Shown here piece by piece: positions 45,808 through 55,502 of a stretch of 64,000 nucleotides of DNA. Origin of the DNA: Legionella nautarum (lineage in GTDB: Bacteria > Pseudomonadota > Gammaproteobacteria > Legionellales > Legionellaceae); NCBI RefSeq assembly GCF_001467895.1, contig NZ_LNYO01000013.1, forward strand, positions 1 to 64,000, given 5' to 3'. A program made the position numbers and the translations under genes. The number at the start of each line of letters is the position of its first letter. Positions within the stretch are counted from its first letter, which is position 1. Below the pieces are notes generated by a model. That model had not been told where the DNA came from, searched no databases, and saw only the letters and a list, made by a program, of their open reading frames with translations.

Positions 45808-48567
45808 ATGAATCCCCTTTTAATTAAATATCCCATGCAACAGCAGATTAAGGTTCCAGTCCTTTTAGAATCGAGGATAGCTATTTATCAGAAACAATTT
45901 GCAGAATTAGAGCATCCTCTTAAGATCGCTCTGCAAACTTTGCTATTGGTTAGTGATTATGCTTGTCGTCATCTGGAGAACTTAAAACAATTGCTGGCTG
46001 AGGATGATTGTTTGTCTCCTCTGCACTACGCGGATTATTGTGAGTTACTAAAACAACTTTCCAATCATTCCGCTTATTTCAATCCTGCTCTTCGGCGTTT
46101 TCGCCATCGCCATTTTTTGCGTTTAATGCTGCGCGAATTGGGGGGCTTTGCGGATATCGAAGAAACAATGGCCGCTTGGTCTGCTTGTGCAGATGCGGTT
46201 ATTTTAAGCGCCCTTGAATTTTGTCAGCGACAATTGATGAACCGTTATGGGCAGCCCTGTGATGAAACCGGAAAGCCCAGCAAACTGTATACGCTTGCGA
46301 TGGGAAAATTGGGGGGCAAAGAGCTCAATTTTTCTTCGGATATCGACTTAATTTTTGCTTTTTCCGCTGCAGGTTATACTAACGGCCAAGAACAATTATC
46401 TAACCAACAATATTACAGCAAAGTGGTACAAGCGTTCATCCAACTTTTGCAGCAGGTTACTGAAGATGGTTTTGTTTTCCGTGTTGATTTACGGCTGCGT
46501 CCTAATGGGGATAGCGGCGCTTTAGTCTGCAGTTTGGCGGCGATGGAAACCTATTATCAAGAGCAAGGTCGCGATTGGGAGCGCTATGCAATGGTAAAGG
46601 CCCGCCTCATTGGCGAAAATGTGTCGGCACCCACGCATTGGTTTCATCGACTGATTACTCCCTTTGTCTACCGGCGCTATGTTGATTTCAGTGTGATTGA
46701 ATCGTTGCGCAGCATGAAAGCAATGATTGAGCGTGAAGTGCAACTTAATCCGATGCTCGATGACATCAAACGAGGACTTGGCGGCATTCGCGAAATCGAA
46801 TTTATTATTCAAAATATCCAACTGATTCGGGGAGGGCGTTTACCTCATATAAGACAGCAAAATGCAATGGCCGCTCTGAATGCAATGAGAGAGGGGCACT
46901 TGTTAATGCGTACCGCTGCTTTAAAACAAGCCTATCTCTTTTTGAGAAAACTAGAAAACGCGCTGCAAAGCCAAAATGATCAGCAAACCCATTCTTTGCC
47001 CAAAGAAGAAGCAAAACAAGCGCAGATTGCTTTAGCCATGGGCTATGGCAATTGGGAGGAATTATTGGCGAGATTGCAGCAATTTCAACGTATTGTTAGC
47101 GTTCTTTTTCGCTCTGTTTTACGAAAAGTGGATTTTTATGAAGATGAAAATCGCCTTATTGCTAATCAATTATCGAGCTTATGGCAGGGGCATGTTGAAA
47201 CTACCATGGCTATTAATTTGTTGAAAAGTTTGAAATTTCATCAGGCTGAGCGTTGCTATCAAATGCTCTATACTTTTCGTCATGCGCCGCGCTGTCGGCG
47301 TTTATCGCAGGCAGCGCGTATGCGGCTTGATCGTTTTATGGTGCTTTTGCTCAGCGAATTAACGCAAGTGGTGGAAACCGACACAGTTTTATCTCAGGTT
47401 TTGCATTTATTAGAAAATATTGTTGGGCGCAGCGCTTATTTAGCCTTACTCACTGAAAATCCTCAAGTTTTAAAAGAGTTGTTGCATTGGTTTGTGCATA
47501 GTCCTTTTATTAGTTCTTTGTTGGTGGCTCAGCCTTTTTTGTTAGAAATTTTGTTGGATCAGGAAGAAAATTGGCGGCTTCCTTCGCGTCAGCAACTTGA
47601 GCAAACCTTAAAAACTCAACTGGCTTTTTGTGACGAAAGTGAAATGCAAGATGAAATCTTGCGTCAATTTAAATTAAACAATTGGCTCTCGGTGGCTAGA
47701 GCTGAGATGCATGGCCAATATGATGCGGTGCGTATAGGCCGTTTTTTAGCCGATGTTGCAGAAGTGATTGTGGGGAAAGTGTTAGAGCTCGCTTGTCAGC
47801 AATTGGCGCATCGCTATCCCCAGATTATGCAAATTAAATCCCATTTTGCGATCATTGCTTATGGCAAATTAGGCAGTCGAGAAATGAATTATAATTCCGA
47901 TCTTGATCTGGTTTTTGTTCATACCGCAGATCAGGAAGAAGAGGGGTTAATCACTCGCTTGACGCAAAAAATGATCCATATGCTAACGACTCGTTCACAA
48001 GCTGGAATTTTATATTCCGTGGATACCCGTTTGCGGCCTTCAGGCGCTGCGGGTTTGTTAGTGAGTCATATTGATGCTTTTACTGAATACCAACGGACTC
48101 AAGCCTGGACTTGGGAACATCAAGCCTTATTGCGTGCGCGGGTGATCTCAGCGAATAAATACCTTCATCAGCGCTTTAAGCAATTGAAGTCGGATGTTTT
48201 ATTGTTGCCGAGAGTTAAAACGATACTTCGCGATGAAGTGTTAGCAATGAGGGCAAAAATCACTCAGCATAGGTATACCGAGCAAGTGAAGTATGCGCCT
48301 GGAGGTCTTGTGGATCTGGAATTTCTAGTGCAGTTTTTGGTGCTTGCCAACCCTAAACAGAGTTTTCTCCGCTATACAAATACACTGAGTTTATTGCAGA
48401 AATTGTTCAGTGAAAAAATTCTTAGCCAAGAGCAGTTTATAAAACTTAAACAGGCTTACAAGTACTATCATGATTTGTTGCATCAAAATTTATTGCAGCC
48501 GGTGACTTATGATTGTCGTTCCCAGCAATTGGATGTGATATCGGTGAAGGATGAGTTTATGGGCTAA
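45808..48567 (+). CDS. glnE: Glutamine synthetase adenylyltransferase/deadenylylase
   Basis: A 919-residue bifunctional enzyme. Two nucleotidyltransferase sites are visible: 'GKLGGKELNFSSDIDLIFAF' in the N-terminal deadenylylase half and 'GKLGSREMNYNSDLDLVFVH' in the C-terminal adenylylase half. 'KRGLGGIREIEFIIQNIQL' and 'YAPGGLVDLEFLVQFLVLAN' are the matching conserved blocks. It controls glutamine synthetase with PII. An internal ATG at 45835 could also start it. Length is near E. coli GlnE (946). Confidence 0.95.
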   Translation: MNPLLIKYPMQQQIKVPVLLESRIAIYQKQFAELEHPLKIALQTLLLVSDYACRHLENLKQLLAEDDCLSPLHYADYCELLKQLSNHSAYFNPALRRFRHRHFLRLMLRELGGFADIEETMAAWSACADAVILSALEFCQRQLMNRYGQPCDETGKPSKLYTLAMGKLGGKELNFSSDIDLIFAFSAAGYTNGQEQLSNQQYYSKVVQAFIQLLQQVTEDGFVFRVDLRLRPNGDSGALVCSLAAMETYYQEQGRDWERYAMVKARLIGENVSAPTHWFHRLITPFVYRRYVDFSVIESLRSMKAMIEREVQLNPMLDDIKRGLGGIREIEFIIQNIQLIRGGRLPHIRQQNAMAALNAMREGHLLMRTAALKQAYLFLRKLENALQSQNDQQTHSLPKEEAKQAQIALAMGYGNWEELLARLQQFQRIVSVLFRSVLRKVDFYEDENRLIANQLSSLWQGHVETTMAINLLKSLKFHQAERCYQMLYTFRHAPRCRRLSQAARMRLDRFMVLLLSELTQVVETDTVLSQVLHLLENIVGRSAYLALLTENPQVLKELLHWFVHSPFISSLLVAQPFLLEILLDQEENWRLPSRQQLEQTLKTQLAFCDESEMQDEILRQFKLNNWLSVARAEMHGQYDAVRIGRFLADVAEVIVGKVLELACQQLAHRYPQIMQIKSHFAIIAYGKLGSREMNYNSDLDLVFVHTADQEEEGLITRLTQKMIHMLTTRSQAGILYSVDTRLRPSGAAGLLVSHIDAFTEYQRTQAWTWEHQALLRARVISANKYLHQRFKQLKSDVLLLPRVKTILRDEVLAMRAKITQHRYTEQVKYAPGGLVDLEFLVQFLVLANPKQSFLRYTNTLSLLQKLFSEKILSQEQFIKLKQAYKYYHDLLHQNLLQPVTYDCRSQQLDVISVKDEFMG

Positions 48568-48593
48568 GGAATGTTGGGTAAATTAACGTATTG

Positions 48594-48755
48594 ATGTCGG
48601 TACTGTTTGGGGGGGTAGGCCACCGTTGGCATAAAAAACTTGTCGAGCACGGTATTTATACTGCCTATGATGTAGCAAAGGCGGATATCGCCTATTTGAA
48701 GGCGCAATTTAATGTTGTGTTACAACGCACGGCAATGGAGCTTCAGAAAGTTTAA
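48594..48755 (+). pseudogene. Fragment of umuC (DNA polymerase V subunit)
   Basis: A 53-codon frame translating to 'GVGHRWHKKLVEHGIYTAYD' then VAKADIAYLKAQFNVVLQRTAMELQ. This is the helix-hairpin-helix region of UmuC-type polymerases, where 'GVGRR..KKL..LGI.TA.DLA' and 'FNVVLERT..EL' are conserved. The catalytic palm, the rest of UmuC and umuD are absent, so it is a decayed remnant. Its end overlaps the convergent HPt gene by four bases. Confidence 0.7.
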
Positions 48756-49195
48756 TTGCTAAAGATCCAGTGGTTGATGGATTTTTCAGTTTCATTCGCC
48801 ACAGAAATTAACTGCAAATATAGTTTATCGAGTAATTCACTATAGCCTGCTTTGCGATAACGCTCTAGGTACTGACAAGCAAATTTAAGTCTCACGGTAC
48901 CGCAATATAAGGCACCGCTTTTCAATTTATGCGCCAGCTTTTCAATTTGATCCCAATCAAGCTTGTCATAAGCAAGTTGTATTTTCTGCAATTCTAAGGG
49001 TAGTTCTTGCTTGACCATCATATTAAGCAATTCGCGTAAAATAGATTGATCACCGCTATTGTTGATTCCTGTATTGATATCGAGCAATGGATAGTTGTTT
49101 AGCAGGAAAAGCTCTTCCTCAGTGTTAGGTAAATCAATACCAAGTGGTTTTTTTTCTGTAGCATTACCGGTGGAAGCTGGCCCAGTTTTTCCCAT
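48752..49195 (-). CDS. Stand-alone HPt phosphotransfer protein
   Basis: A 147-residue protein. Residues about 50-140 form an HPt four-helix bundle with the phosphoacceptor H89 in 'KLAHKLKSGALYCGTVRL'. Residues 1-45 are a polar leader ('GIDLPNTEEELFLLNNYPLL') like the linker that precedes HPt in hybrid sensor kinases, suggesting it derives from such a kinase. It should relay phosphate between a hybrid kinase and a response regulator encoded elsewhere; no partner is adjacent. Confidence 0.85.
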   Translation of the reverse strand: MGKTGPASTGNATEKKPLGIDLPNTEEELFLLNNYPLLDINTGINNSGDQSILRELLNMMVKQELPLELQKIQLAYDKLDWDQIEKLAHKLKSGALYCGTVRLKFACQYLERYRKAGYSELLDKLYLQLISVANETEKSINHWIFSN

Positions 49196-49376
49196 TTTTC
49201 ACCCAAGATTACATCGTGTTACTTAGAATTATATATGAATTCTGCTTTTTAGGATTATTTTGTGAGCAATAAAAATGCTCCGTGCTTATAAATGAGGTCA
49301 AAGCATCAGAAAGTACAAAGCGCATTTTAAATTTCCCTATGTTAGAATCGTTTTTTAATCACGCCTATGAGAGAAA

Positions 49377-49754
49377 ATGATGGACGTCAAAAATACTTTT
49401 TGCTGGATAGATATTCCTGTTGCCGAACTGGATAGAGCAATCGATTTTTACTCAGCCATTTTAGATGAGCCCGTGCAAAAAATTTCTGAGCATGGATTTG
49501 TATTTGGATTGCTGCCTCATATACAAGACAATGTTTCTGGATGTTTGGTTGTCATGAACGATAGAAAACCTTCAGAAAATGGGCCACTGGTTTACCTCAA
49601 TGTGGAAGGAAAATTGGATCAGGCGATAGAAGAAACCAAAAAACTTGGCGGCACAGTTCTCAAGGAAAAAGAACAGATAGGGCCTTATGGACACAGAGCT
49701 GTTATTTTAGATACAGAAGGCAACGCGGTGGCGTTGTACTCTAAAATAGCGTAG
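49377..49754 (+). CDS. VOC family (glyoxalase-fold) protein
   Basis: A 125-residue protein with two beta-alpha-beta-beta-beta units: 'CWIDIPVAELDRAIDFYSAI' and 'VYLNVEGKLDQAIEETKKLG' ending 'GHRAVILDTEGNAVALYS'. It matches small VOC proteins annotated as glyoxalase/bleomycin-resistance-like, close to YdeN/PhnB-type lyases. Substrate and metal are not readable. Two consecutive ATGs (49377, 49380) can start it. Confidence 0.85.
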   Translation: MMDVKNTFCWIDIPVAELDRAIDFYSAILDEPVQKISEHGFVFGLLPHIQDNVSGCLVVMNDRKPSENGPLVYLNVEGKLDQAIEETKKLGGTVLKEKEQIGPYGHRAVILDTEGNAVALYSKIA

Positions 49755-49801
49755 TGATGTTGGGCCTTGGCCCAACAAGTTCCTTTAATTAAAGCAAGCT
49801 A

Positions 49802-50686
49802 TTAAAAAAGCACTTCACTTAAATAGTCACGCGCCTTTTTCGCATATTCTAATGGTGAAGCTTTGGCTGGATCTTGTTCTGCTTCCACAATCATCCATCC
49901 TTGATAATCCATTTGCTCAAAGGCTTTCAGGATTGAAATAAAATCAATATCACCATCACCGGGTACTGTAAAAAGACCAGCACGGACGGCGTCCATGAAA
50001 TTAATTTGTTGGGGTAAAACGGTGTTTAGTATCGATTGACGAATATCTTTCAGATGAACATAGCGAATACGAGGGCCATATTTTTTTATGAGATTGATAG
50101 AATCAATTCCAGCTAAGGCCGCATGGCCTGTGTCCAATAACAAAGAAATGAGTTCTGGACTGGTATGTTGCATGAGGTAATCAATTTCTGCTTCGGTAAA
50201 TACACCGGTGCCAGCATGATAATGGTAAACAAGTTTCACCTGAAAATCGTGGGCAATTCTTCCCAAGCTATGTAAGCCTTGGATTAGATCATCCCACTGT
50301 TGACTGTTAAAAACGGGTTTAGAGTTGCCAAGGATAGGCAGGGTAGTGCCTTGAATGGCGTGGCCGCATTCACAAACATTTAAAAAGTTTGCTCCTGAGG
50401 CGCGAATAAAACTTAATTGATCCAAAAAGCGCCCTAAAGTTTCTTGGTATTTATTCGCTTCAGTGAAGTAGGTGCTGAACCAAGAGCTTGCTAATTCAAG
50501 CCCATGCTGTGCTAAAGATTGTTTTAAAATGGGTGCATTGCGCGGATATTTGTTTCCTAACTCAGTGCCTACATAGCCTGATTGCGCCATCTCTCTGATG
50601 CATTGCTCAAAACTAATGTGCTCACCTAAGCGCGGGTCGTCATCATTGCACCAATTAATAGGAGCAATGCCAAGTTTAATTGTCAT
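49802..50686 (-). CDS. iolE: Inosose (2-keto-myo-inositol) dehydratase IolE
   Basis: A 294-residue sugar-phosphate-isomerase-like TIM barrel. 'LGIAPINWCNDDDPRLGEHI' is the IolE opening. Metal-binding residues appear in 'VGTELGNKYPRN', 'LLLDTGHAALAGID', 'IRYVHLKDIRQS' and 'GWMIVEAEQDP'. It dehydrates scyllo-inosose to the trione substrate of IolD. It is the last gene of the iol operon, 16 bases after iolD. Confidence 0.94.
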   Translation of the reverse strand: MTIKLGIAPINWCNDDDPRLGEHISFEQCIREMAQSGYVGTELGNKYPRNAPILKQSLAQHGLELASSWFSTYFTEANKYQETLGRFLDQLSFIRASGANFLNVCECGHAIQGTTLPILGNSKPVFNSQQWDDLIQGLHSLGRIAHDFQVKLVYHYHAGTGVFTEAEIDYLMQHTSPELISLLLDTGHAALAGIDSINLIKKYGPRIRYVHLKDIRQSILNTVLPQQINFMDAVRAGLFTVPGDGDIDFISILKAFEQMDYQGWMIVEAEQDPAKASPLEYAKKARDYLSEVLF

Positions 50687-50702
50687 TCTAGATCCTTAAT
50701 TA

Positions 50703-52577
50703 TTAATAGTCTTTCACTGTTTCAAGCTGAGCCCGCATTTTTTGATACGCCAATTCCACTTCTTTTGATTGAGAAGTTTCCGCTACGTCCACGCGCCACC
50801 AGGTTTCATAGCCATTCGACATTGTTTTAGGCAAAACAGGTAGAACAATGACACAGCTTGTTGTTTCTTTTTTCGCAGCAACAAGAACGGTAGAAAAATC
50901 GGCATAGGATTTTGCATGAAAGGTTTTTGCACCTAAGGACGCTGCGTATTGGCAAAAATCAATTGCTAGATACTCGCCTCGCAATTGATTACTCGGTTGA
51001 TGACGATAGCGAAACTCATTACCAAAGCCTTGACTACCATTCGCTTCTTGTAAGTTGCGGATACATTGATAGCCATGGTTATCAAAAACAATAATAGTAA
51101 TTTTTTTGTGCTCTTGGATGCTTGTTAATAATTCAGAGTGCAGCATAATAAAGCTTCCGTCGCCAACTAAGGCATAAACTTCTCCAGGACTATTCGCTTT
51201 AGCTAAACGGACTCCCAAGGCTGCTGCAATTTCATAACCCATGCAGGAATAGGCATATTCCAAATGATAATCTTTAGGAGCTTTTGAACGCCACAAGCGG
51301 TGTAAATCGCCGGGTAAGCTACCCGCAGCACCAATAATCACATCTTCTTTGGTCGTTGTTTGATTTAAGATTCCTAAAAGGGCGGTTTGGTATAAGCCCT
51401 GTTGTTCACTGGCAGGGAGAGCATAAACCCGATTAACTTCTTTATGCCAAGCTTGAGAATATTCTCTAATCAATTGCTGATAATTGGTCGAGGTTTTATA
51501 GGTCCCGAGTTTGGTTGACAGTTGCTCAAGCCCTGATTTCGCATCGCCTTTGAGGCTAAGACTATTCATTTTAATGGCGTCGAAGCGACTAATGTTGAGG
51601 TTGATCAGTTGGCAATTTTCATGTTTAAAACCCCATTTTGATGAGGTGGTAAAGTCTTGCAAACGCGAACCTACAACTAGGATAACATCTGCCTGAGCCG
51701 CAATTTTATTAGATGCTTCCGAGCCTGTAACCCCAATGCCACCGACGTTCAAAGGGTGCTCGGCAGCTAGAGCGCTTTTACCTGCCTGAGTTTCAGAAAC
51801 GGGGATACCATGTTTTTCCGCAAAGGCAGTTAAGCTGGCCGTTGCTTGAGAATAATGAACACCACCCCCTGCAATAATGAGGGGTGTTTTTGCTTTTTTT
51901 AATAAGAGTGCGGCTCGCTCAATAGCTTGTTCATTGACGGTTTCACGTTCAATAATCCATACCCGTTTGGCAAAGAATTCGCTGGGATAATCGTAGCACT
52001 CGGTTTGCACATCTTGCGGTAAACATAAAGTGACAGCACCCGTTTCTGCAGGATCAGTCAGCACTCGCATGGCATTCATACAGGCTGTCATTAATTGTTC
52101 GGGACGGGAAATGCGATCCCAATATTTACTAACTGGTTTAAAGCAATCATTCACTGAAATAGTATAGTCATGGGGCACTTCAAGTTGCTGCAATACTGGG
52201 TCGGGTTGACGGCAGCTAAAAATATCGCCTGGGAGTAATAATAAGGGAAGACGATTAGTGGTTGCCGTTGCTGCAGCAGTCACCATGTTGGTCGCCCCTG
52301 GACCAATAGAAGAGGTACAAGCAAAGACAGCTAATCTGTCTTTTTGCTTGGCGAAAGCGGTTGCTGCGTGAGCCATACCTTGTTCATTATGGCCTTGATA
52401 GAACATAAGGCCCTGAGAATCATATTCCAAGGCTTCGCCTATTCCAGTCACATTTCCGTGACCAAAAATACCAAATACGCCTTGCACGAAGCGCTGTTCT
52501 TGCTGGTCTAAGCTGATATATTGATTCGCTAAAAAACGAACCAAGGCTTGCGCCATTGTTAAACGTATCTTTTTCAT
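50703..52577 (-). CDS. iolD: Trihydroxycyclohexane-1,2-dione hydrolase IolD
   Basis: A 624-residue TPP-dependent enzyme that opens the inositol ring to 5-deoxyglucuronate. The N-terminal pyrimidine domain begins 'RLTMAQALVRFLANQYISLD', with catalytic Glu in the 'GNVTGIGEAL..YDSQGLM' region. The TPP site is 'LVGDGSFIMLHSELLTS' with 'FDNHGYQCI'. Full length compared with Bacillus IolD (637). It lies between iolCB and iolE with spacers under 20 bases. Confidence 0.95.
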   Translation of the reverse strand: MKKIRLTMAQALVRFLANQYISLDQQEQRFVQGVFGIFGHGNVTGIGEALEYDSQGLMFYQGHNEQGMAHAATAFAKQKDRLAVFACTSSIGPGATNMVTAAATATTNRLPLLLLPGDIFSCRQPDPVLQQLEVPHDYTISVNDCFKPVSKYWDRISRPEQLMTACMNAMRVLTDPAETGAVTLCLPQDVQTECYDYPSEFFAKRVWIIERETVNEQAIERAALLLKKAKTPLIIAGGGVHYSQATASLTAFAEKHGIPVSETQAGKSALAAEHPLNVGGIGVTGSEASNKIAAQADVILVVGSRLQDFTTSSKWGFKHENCQLINLNISRFDAIKMNSLSLKGDAKSGLEQLSTKLGTYKTSTNYQQLIREYSQAWHKEVNRVYALPASEQQGLYQTALLGILNQTTTKEDVIIGAAGSLPGDLHRLWRSKAPKDYHLEYAYSCMGYEIAAALGVRLAKANSPGEVYALVGDGSFIMLHSELLTSIQEHKKITIIVFDNHGYQCIRNLQEANGSQGFGNEFRYRHQPSNQLRGEYLAIDFCQYAASLGAKTFHAKSYADFSTVLVAAKKETTSCVIVLPVLPKTMSNGYETWWRVDVAETSQSKEVELAYQKMRAQLETVKDY

Positions 52578-52591
52578 CGTTCTTGCTCCTC

Positions 52592-54475
52592 TTATTCTCT
52601 TAATTGCCAGACACGCTTGTTGGCAGACAAGTCACGGGTCCATTCATGTTGGGACTCGAAGGTTGGTGTATGATAAGGATCATCAGTATGACGAATAAAC
52701 CACAGGGTATAGAGCGCATAGCCCGGGGCAGTACAATGAGCATGAGTTTGCCCCTCGATGATTTGATAAGTATCGTAATGTTCTATACGCAAGGCCTCCG
52801 GCCCATTTTCGCCAAAGGCATAACCTTGAGGTTCAGAAAAGCGATAATGATAAATTTCAGGTTGTCCATGGTAATGAGAAGGATAACTAGACCAATGGCC
52901 CTGCAAACTAATAATTTCTCCCAACACAAGATTAGATTCGGGACGATTTCGTTTATCAAACACCGTACGAACTATGCGATAAGAAGTGTTTTCAAGGAGA
53001 CCTTTGCCGCGATGATCCAGTTCCACACTGTTGTGTTGATCAAAAAATAGAGGTAGGAAATCACGTTCATTTTCTGTTTCAATCAACATAACTTCGCAAT
53101 CGGTTAAGGCTTCAACACTGGCTTCTATCCCGCTAGGGCAATGGAGGACAGAGGGAGTTTGCGAAAAATAATCACTGCGCTCGGCGCGCACTGTCTTTTT
53201 CTCATAATGAAAATGAACGCGTCCAGTCATTAAAAGAGCAGCAAACTCAAATTCCTTATTAAAAGAAAAACGCTCGCCCTGACGTAATTTAAGGGAATAA
53301 AAATTCATTAAAGCATTAGGTTGGGCTTCATCTATTTTCACGATGGCATTGATTCCATCTTTAAATCCCCAAGGATTTTTGATAAGCATGGGTTGGGAAG
53401 TGTGAGTATTTTGCTGGTGAAGTTGGGCAAGGTATTCCGATTTCCAAACCAGTGGATTGTATTCGTACTCTTGCATAAAATAGTTCAACTCATTCCAATA
53501 AGGAATCGCCGGAGAGCAGCCATGGCGGGTGACGACCAAAGCGCCGCAGGCATTGGCATAATTGGTAGCGGTTTGCCAATCGCTTCCTGATAATAGTCCG
53601 CGCAGCAAGCCGGCCATAAAAGCATCCCCAGCGCCGAGAATATTGAGCACTTCAACAGGAAAAGGTTTGGATTGGAAAGGGTGGGTTTCTTTCTGAAAAT
53701 GCACTTGGCAACCGCGTTCACCCAATTTGACGACAACCGGGGCCATGCTGTGAGAATGAATAATTTTCAGTGCCTGGCTTTGGTCTTCAACGCCGCTGGC
53801 GATGCACATTTCTTCTTCAGTCCCCACAATGAGGTCGCAATAAGGTAAAATTTGCTGATAAATTTCACTCACATGGGCGCTTGGTAAATATCGGGTTTCA
53901 CCGTTACCAATTGCCGTTAATCCCCATAAAACAGGGCGAAAATCTAAATCAAAGATGATCTTGGTTTCTGATTTTTTAGCAAGCTCTAAAACATGTAAGG
54001 TTGTGGCAAGCATAGCTTCAGTTGATAGCCCGGTGCCAGTAATAAGAAGGGCTTTTGCTTGTTGGATAATTGCTGTTTTTGCCTGCTCTGGTTTTAACTG
54101 CATATCGGCACAATTATTTCGGTAAAACATTAATGGGAAATCCTTAGGCGGTTTAATTCCCAGGAGAACGAGACCCGTTAAATGTTGATCAGTTTCATAG
54201 AGTAGATCGATCTTAACTTTCTCTTGAACTAGCGTTTTCTTGATGAAAATGCCCATATCATCTTTGCCTACACAGGAAAACATCAGCGCTTGCAACCCCA
54301 AGCGGGCGGCACCCACTGCAATATTACCCGCGCAGCCGCCTAAGTATTTCCGAAAGCTCGTTGCCTCAGCTAATTCACTGCCGATTTGTTCGGCATAAAG
54401 ATCAACAGCAACCCGCCCCATGCAAATTAAATCAATAGGGCGATCGCTGGCATAGGGAAAAGCATTGTTATTCAT
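52592..54475 (-). CDS. iolCB: Fused 5-dehydro-2-deoxygluconokinase/5-deoxyglucuronate isomerase (IolC-IolB)
   Basis: A 627-residue fusion. Residues 1 to about 340 are a PfkB-family kinase ('CMGRVAVDLYAEQIGSELAE', 'YLGGCAGNIAVGAARLGL', catalytic 'NILGAGDAFMAGLLRGLL'), i.e. IolC. Residues about 355-627 are the cupin-type IolB isomerase, with metal-site 'SHYHGQPEIYHYRF' and a late 'HAHCTAPGYALYTLWFIRHT'. The two catalyse consecutive steps after IolD: isomerisation, then phosphorylation. Both halves look intact; the frame is continuous. In Bacillus these are separate genes. Confidence 0.94.
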   Translation of the reverse strand: MNNNAFPYASDRPIDLICMGRVAVDLYAEQIGSELAEATSFRKYLGGCAGNIAVGAARLGLQALMFSCVGKDDMGIFIKKTLVQEKVKIDLLYETDQHLTGLVLLGIKPPKDFPLMFYRNNCADMQLKPEQAKTAIIQQAKALLITGTGLSTEAMLATTLHVLELAKKSETKIIFDLDFRPVLWGLTAIGNGETRYLPSAHVSEIYQQILPYCDLIVGTEEEMCIASGVEDQSQALKIIHSHSMAPVVVKLGERGCQVHFQKETHPFQSKPFPVEVLNILGAGDAFMAGLLRGLLSGSDWQTATNYANACGALVVTRHGCSPAIPYWNELNYFMQEYEYNPLVWKSEYLAQLHQQNTHTSQPMLIKNPWGFKDGINAIVKIDEAQPNALMNFYSLKLRQGERFSFNKEFEFAALLMTGRVHFHYEKKTVRAERSDYFSQTPSVLHCPSGIEASVEALTDCEVMLIETENERDFLPLFFDQHNSVELDHRGKGLLENTSYRIVRTVFDKRNRPESNLVLGEIISLQGHWSSYPSHYHGQPEIYHYRFSEPQGYAFGENGPEALRIEHYDTYQIIEGQTHAHCTAPGYALYTLWFIRHTDDPYHTPTFESQHEWTRDLSANKRVWQLRE

Positions 54476-54477
54476 GA

Positions 54478-55482
54478 TTAAACCTCTAAAGAAACAGGGC
54501 GGTTGCTTTCTAAAGATTGCTTCGCAGCCTTAGCAATTAAATGCGCCTGTAAGCCATCAAAACCAGAAACAGCACTTGGTGCTTTCTTGGTCCAAGATTC
54601 ATAAAAAGCAGTTAATTCGGCAAGAAAAGCTTGTTCATAGCGTTCTAGGAAAAAGTAAAGTGGGTTAGCAAAATACGATTGCTGAGCCGAATAGAGTTTC
54701 ACCGAATTATTGAGTTGATTATCAGCGAATAACATTCCCTGGCTACCAAAGGCTTCGATACGTTGATCATAACCATAAACGGCCTGACGGCTGTTATCGA
54801 TAACACCCAAAGCACCATTAGCGAAGCGCAATTGAATAGTAGCAGTGTCAATATCGTTATAAGCTTCGAAATCAGGATTAATTAAAATAGCCCCCATGGC
54901 ATATACTTCCACCACTTCGGAGGCCATTAAAAAGCGTGCCATATCGAAATCATGAATCGTCATGTCCATAAACATGCCGCCTGAAGTTGCGCAGTATTCT
55001 TTGCTGGGACAAACAGGATCTCTCGAAGTAATACGCAGTAATTGCGGATTGCCGATAGCCCCTGATTTTAATTTCTTTTCTAGGTTTGCAAAACTAGGAT
55101 CAAAGCGGCGATTAAAGCCGAGTTGTAATAGCGTTTTATTGCCCTCAACTACTTCGAGAGCAGAGCGAATTTCTTCATCTGAAAGACCTATCGGTTTTTC
55201 ACAGAAAATCGCTTTGCCCGCATTGGAGGCTGCTTTGATTTGGGCGCAATGAAGACCGGATGGTGAAGCTAATAAAATCGCGTCAAGGTCTTTACGAAAA
55301 ATAAGTTCGTCGGCACAGGAGCTGATGCTGGGAATATCAAGCGATTTTGCCCAGGTTTCATCTAAATTAGGATCGGCGATGGCCGCAATCTCAAATTGAG
55401 GTAATCGATATTTAATATTTGCTGCATGCAATTTACCGATTCGTCCGGCACCAATAATTCCAATTTTGCATTTTTTATTCAT
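54478..55482 (-). CDS. iolG: Inositol 2-dehydrogenase IolG
   Basis: A 334-residue GFO/IDH/MocA-family NAD-dependent dehydrogenase. The Rossmann motif is 'GIIGAGRIGKLHAANI' at residues 8-23. 'IFCEKPIGLSDEEI' carries the conserved Glu-Lys-Pro. The active-site region is 'TSGGMFMDMTIHDFDMARFL' with catalytic Asp/His. It oxidises myo-inositol to scyllo-inosose, the first catabolic step. iolCB starts two bases after its stop; the transporter gene lies 20 bases upstream. Confidence 0.93.
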   Translation of the reverse strand: MNKKCKIGIIGAGRIGKLHAANIKYRLPQFEIAAIADPNLDETWAKSLDIPSISSCADELIFRKDLDAILLASPSGLHCAQIKAASNAGKAIFCEKPIGLSDEEIRSALEVVEGNKTLLQLGFNRRFDPSFANLEKKLKSGAIGNPQLLRITSRDPVCPSKEYCATSGGMFMDMTIHDFDMARFLMASEVVEVYAMGAILINPDFEAYNDIDTATIQLRFANGALGVIDNSRQAVYGYDQRIEAFGSQGMLFADNQLNNSVKLYSAQQSYFANPLYFFLERYEQAFLAELTAFYESWTKKAPSAVSGFDGLQAHLIAKAAKQSLESNRPVSLEV

Positions 55483-55502
55483 TTTAAAAATCCTTATTCG
55501 TT

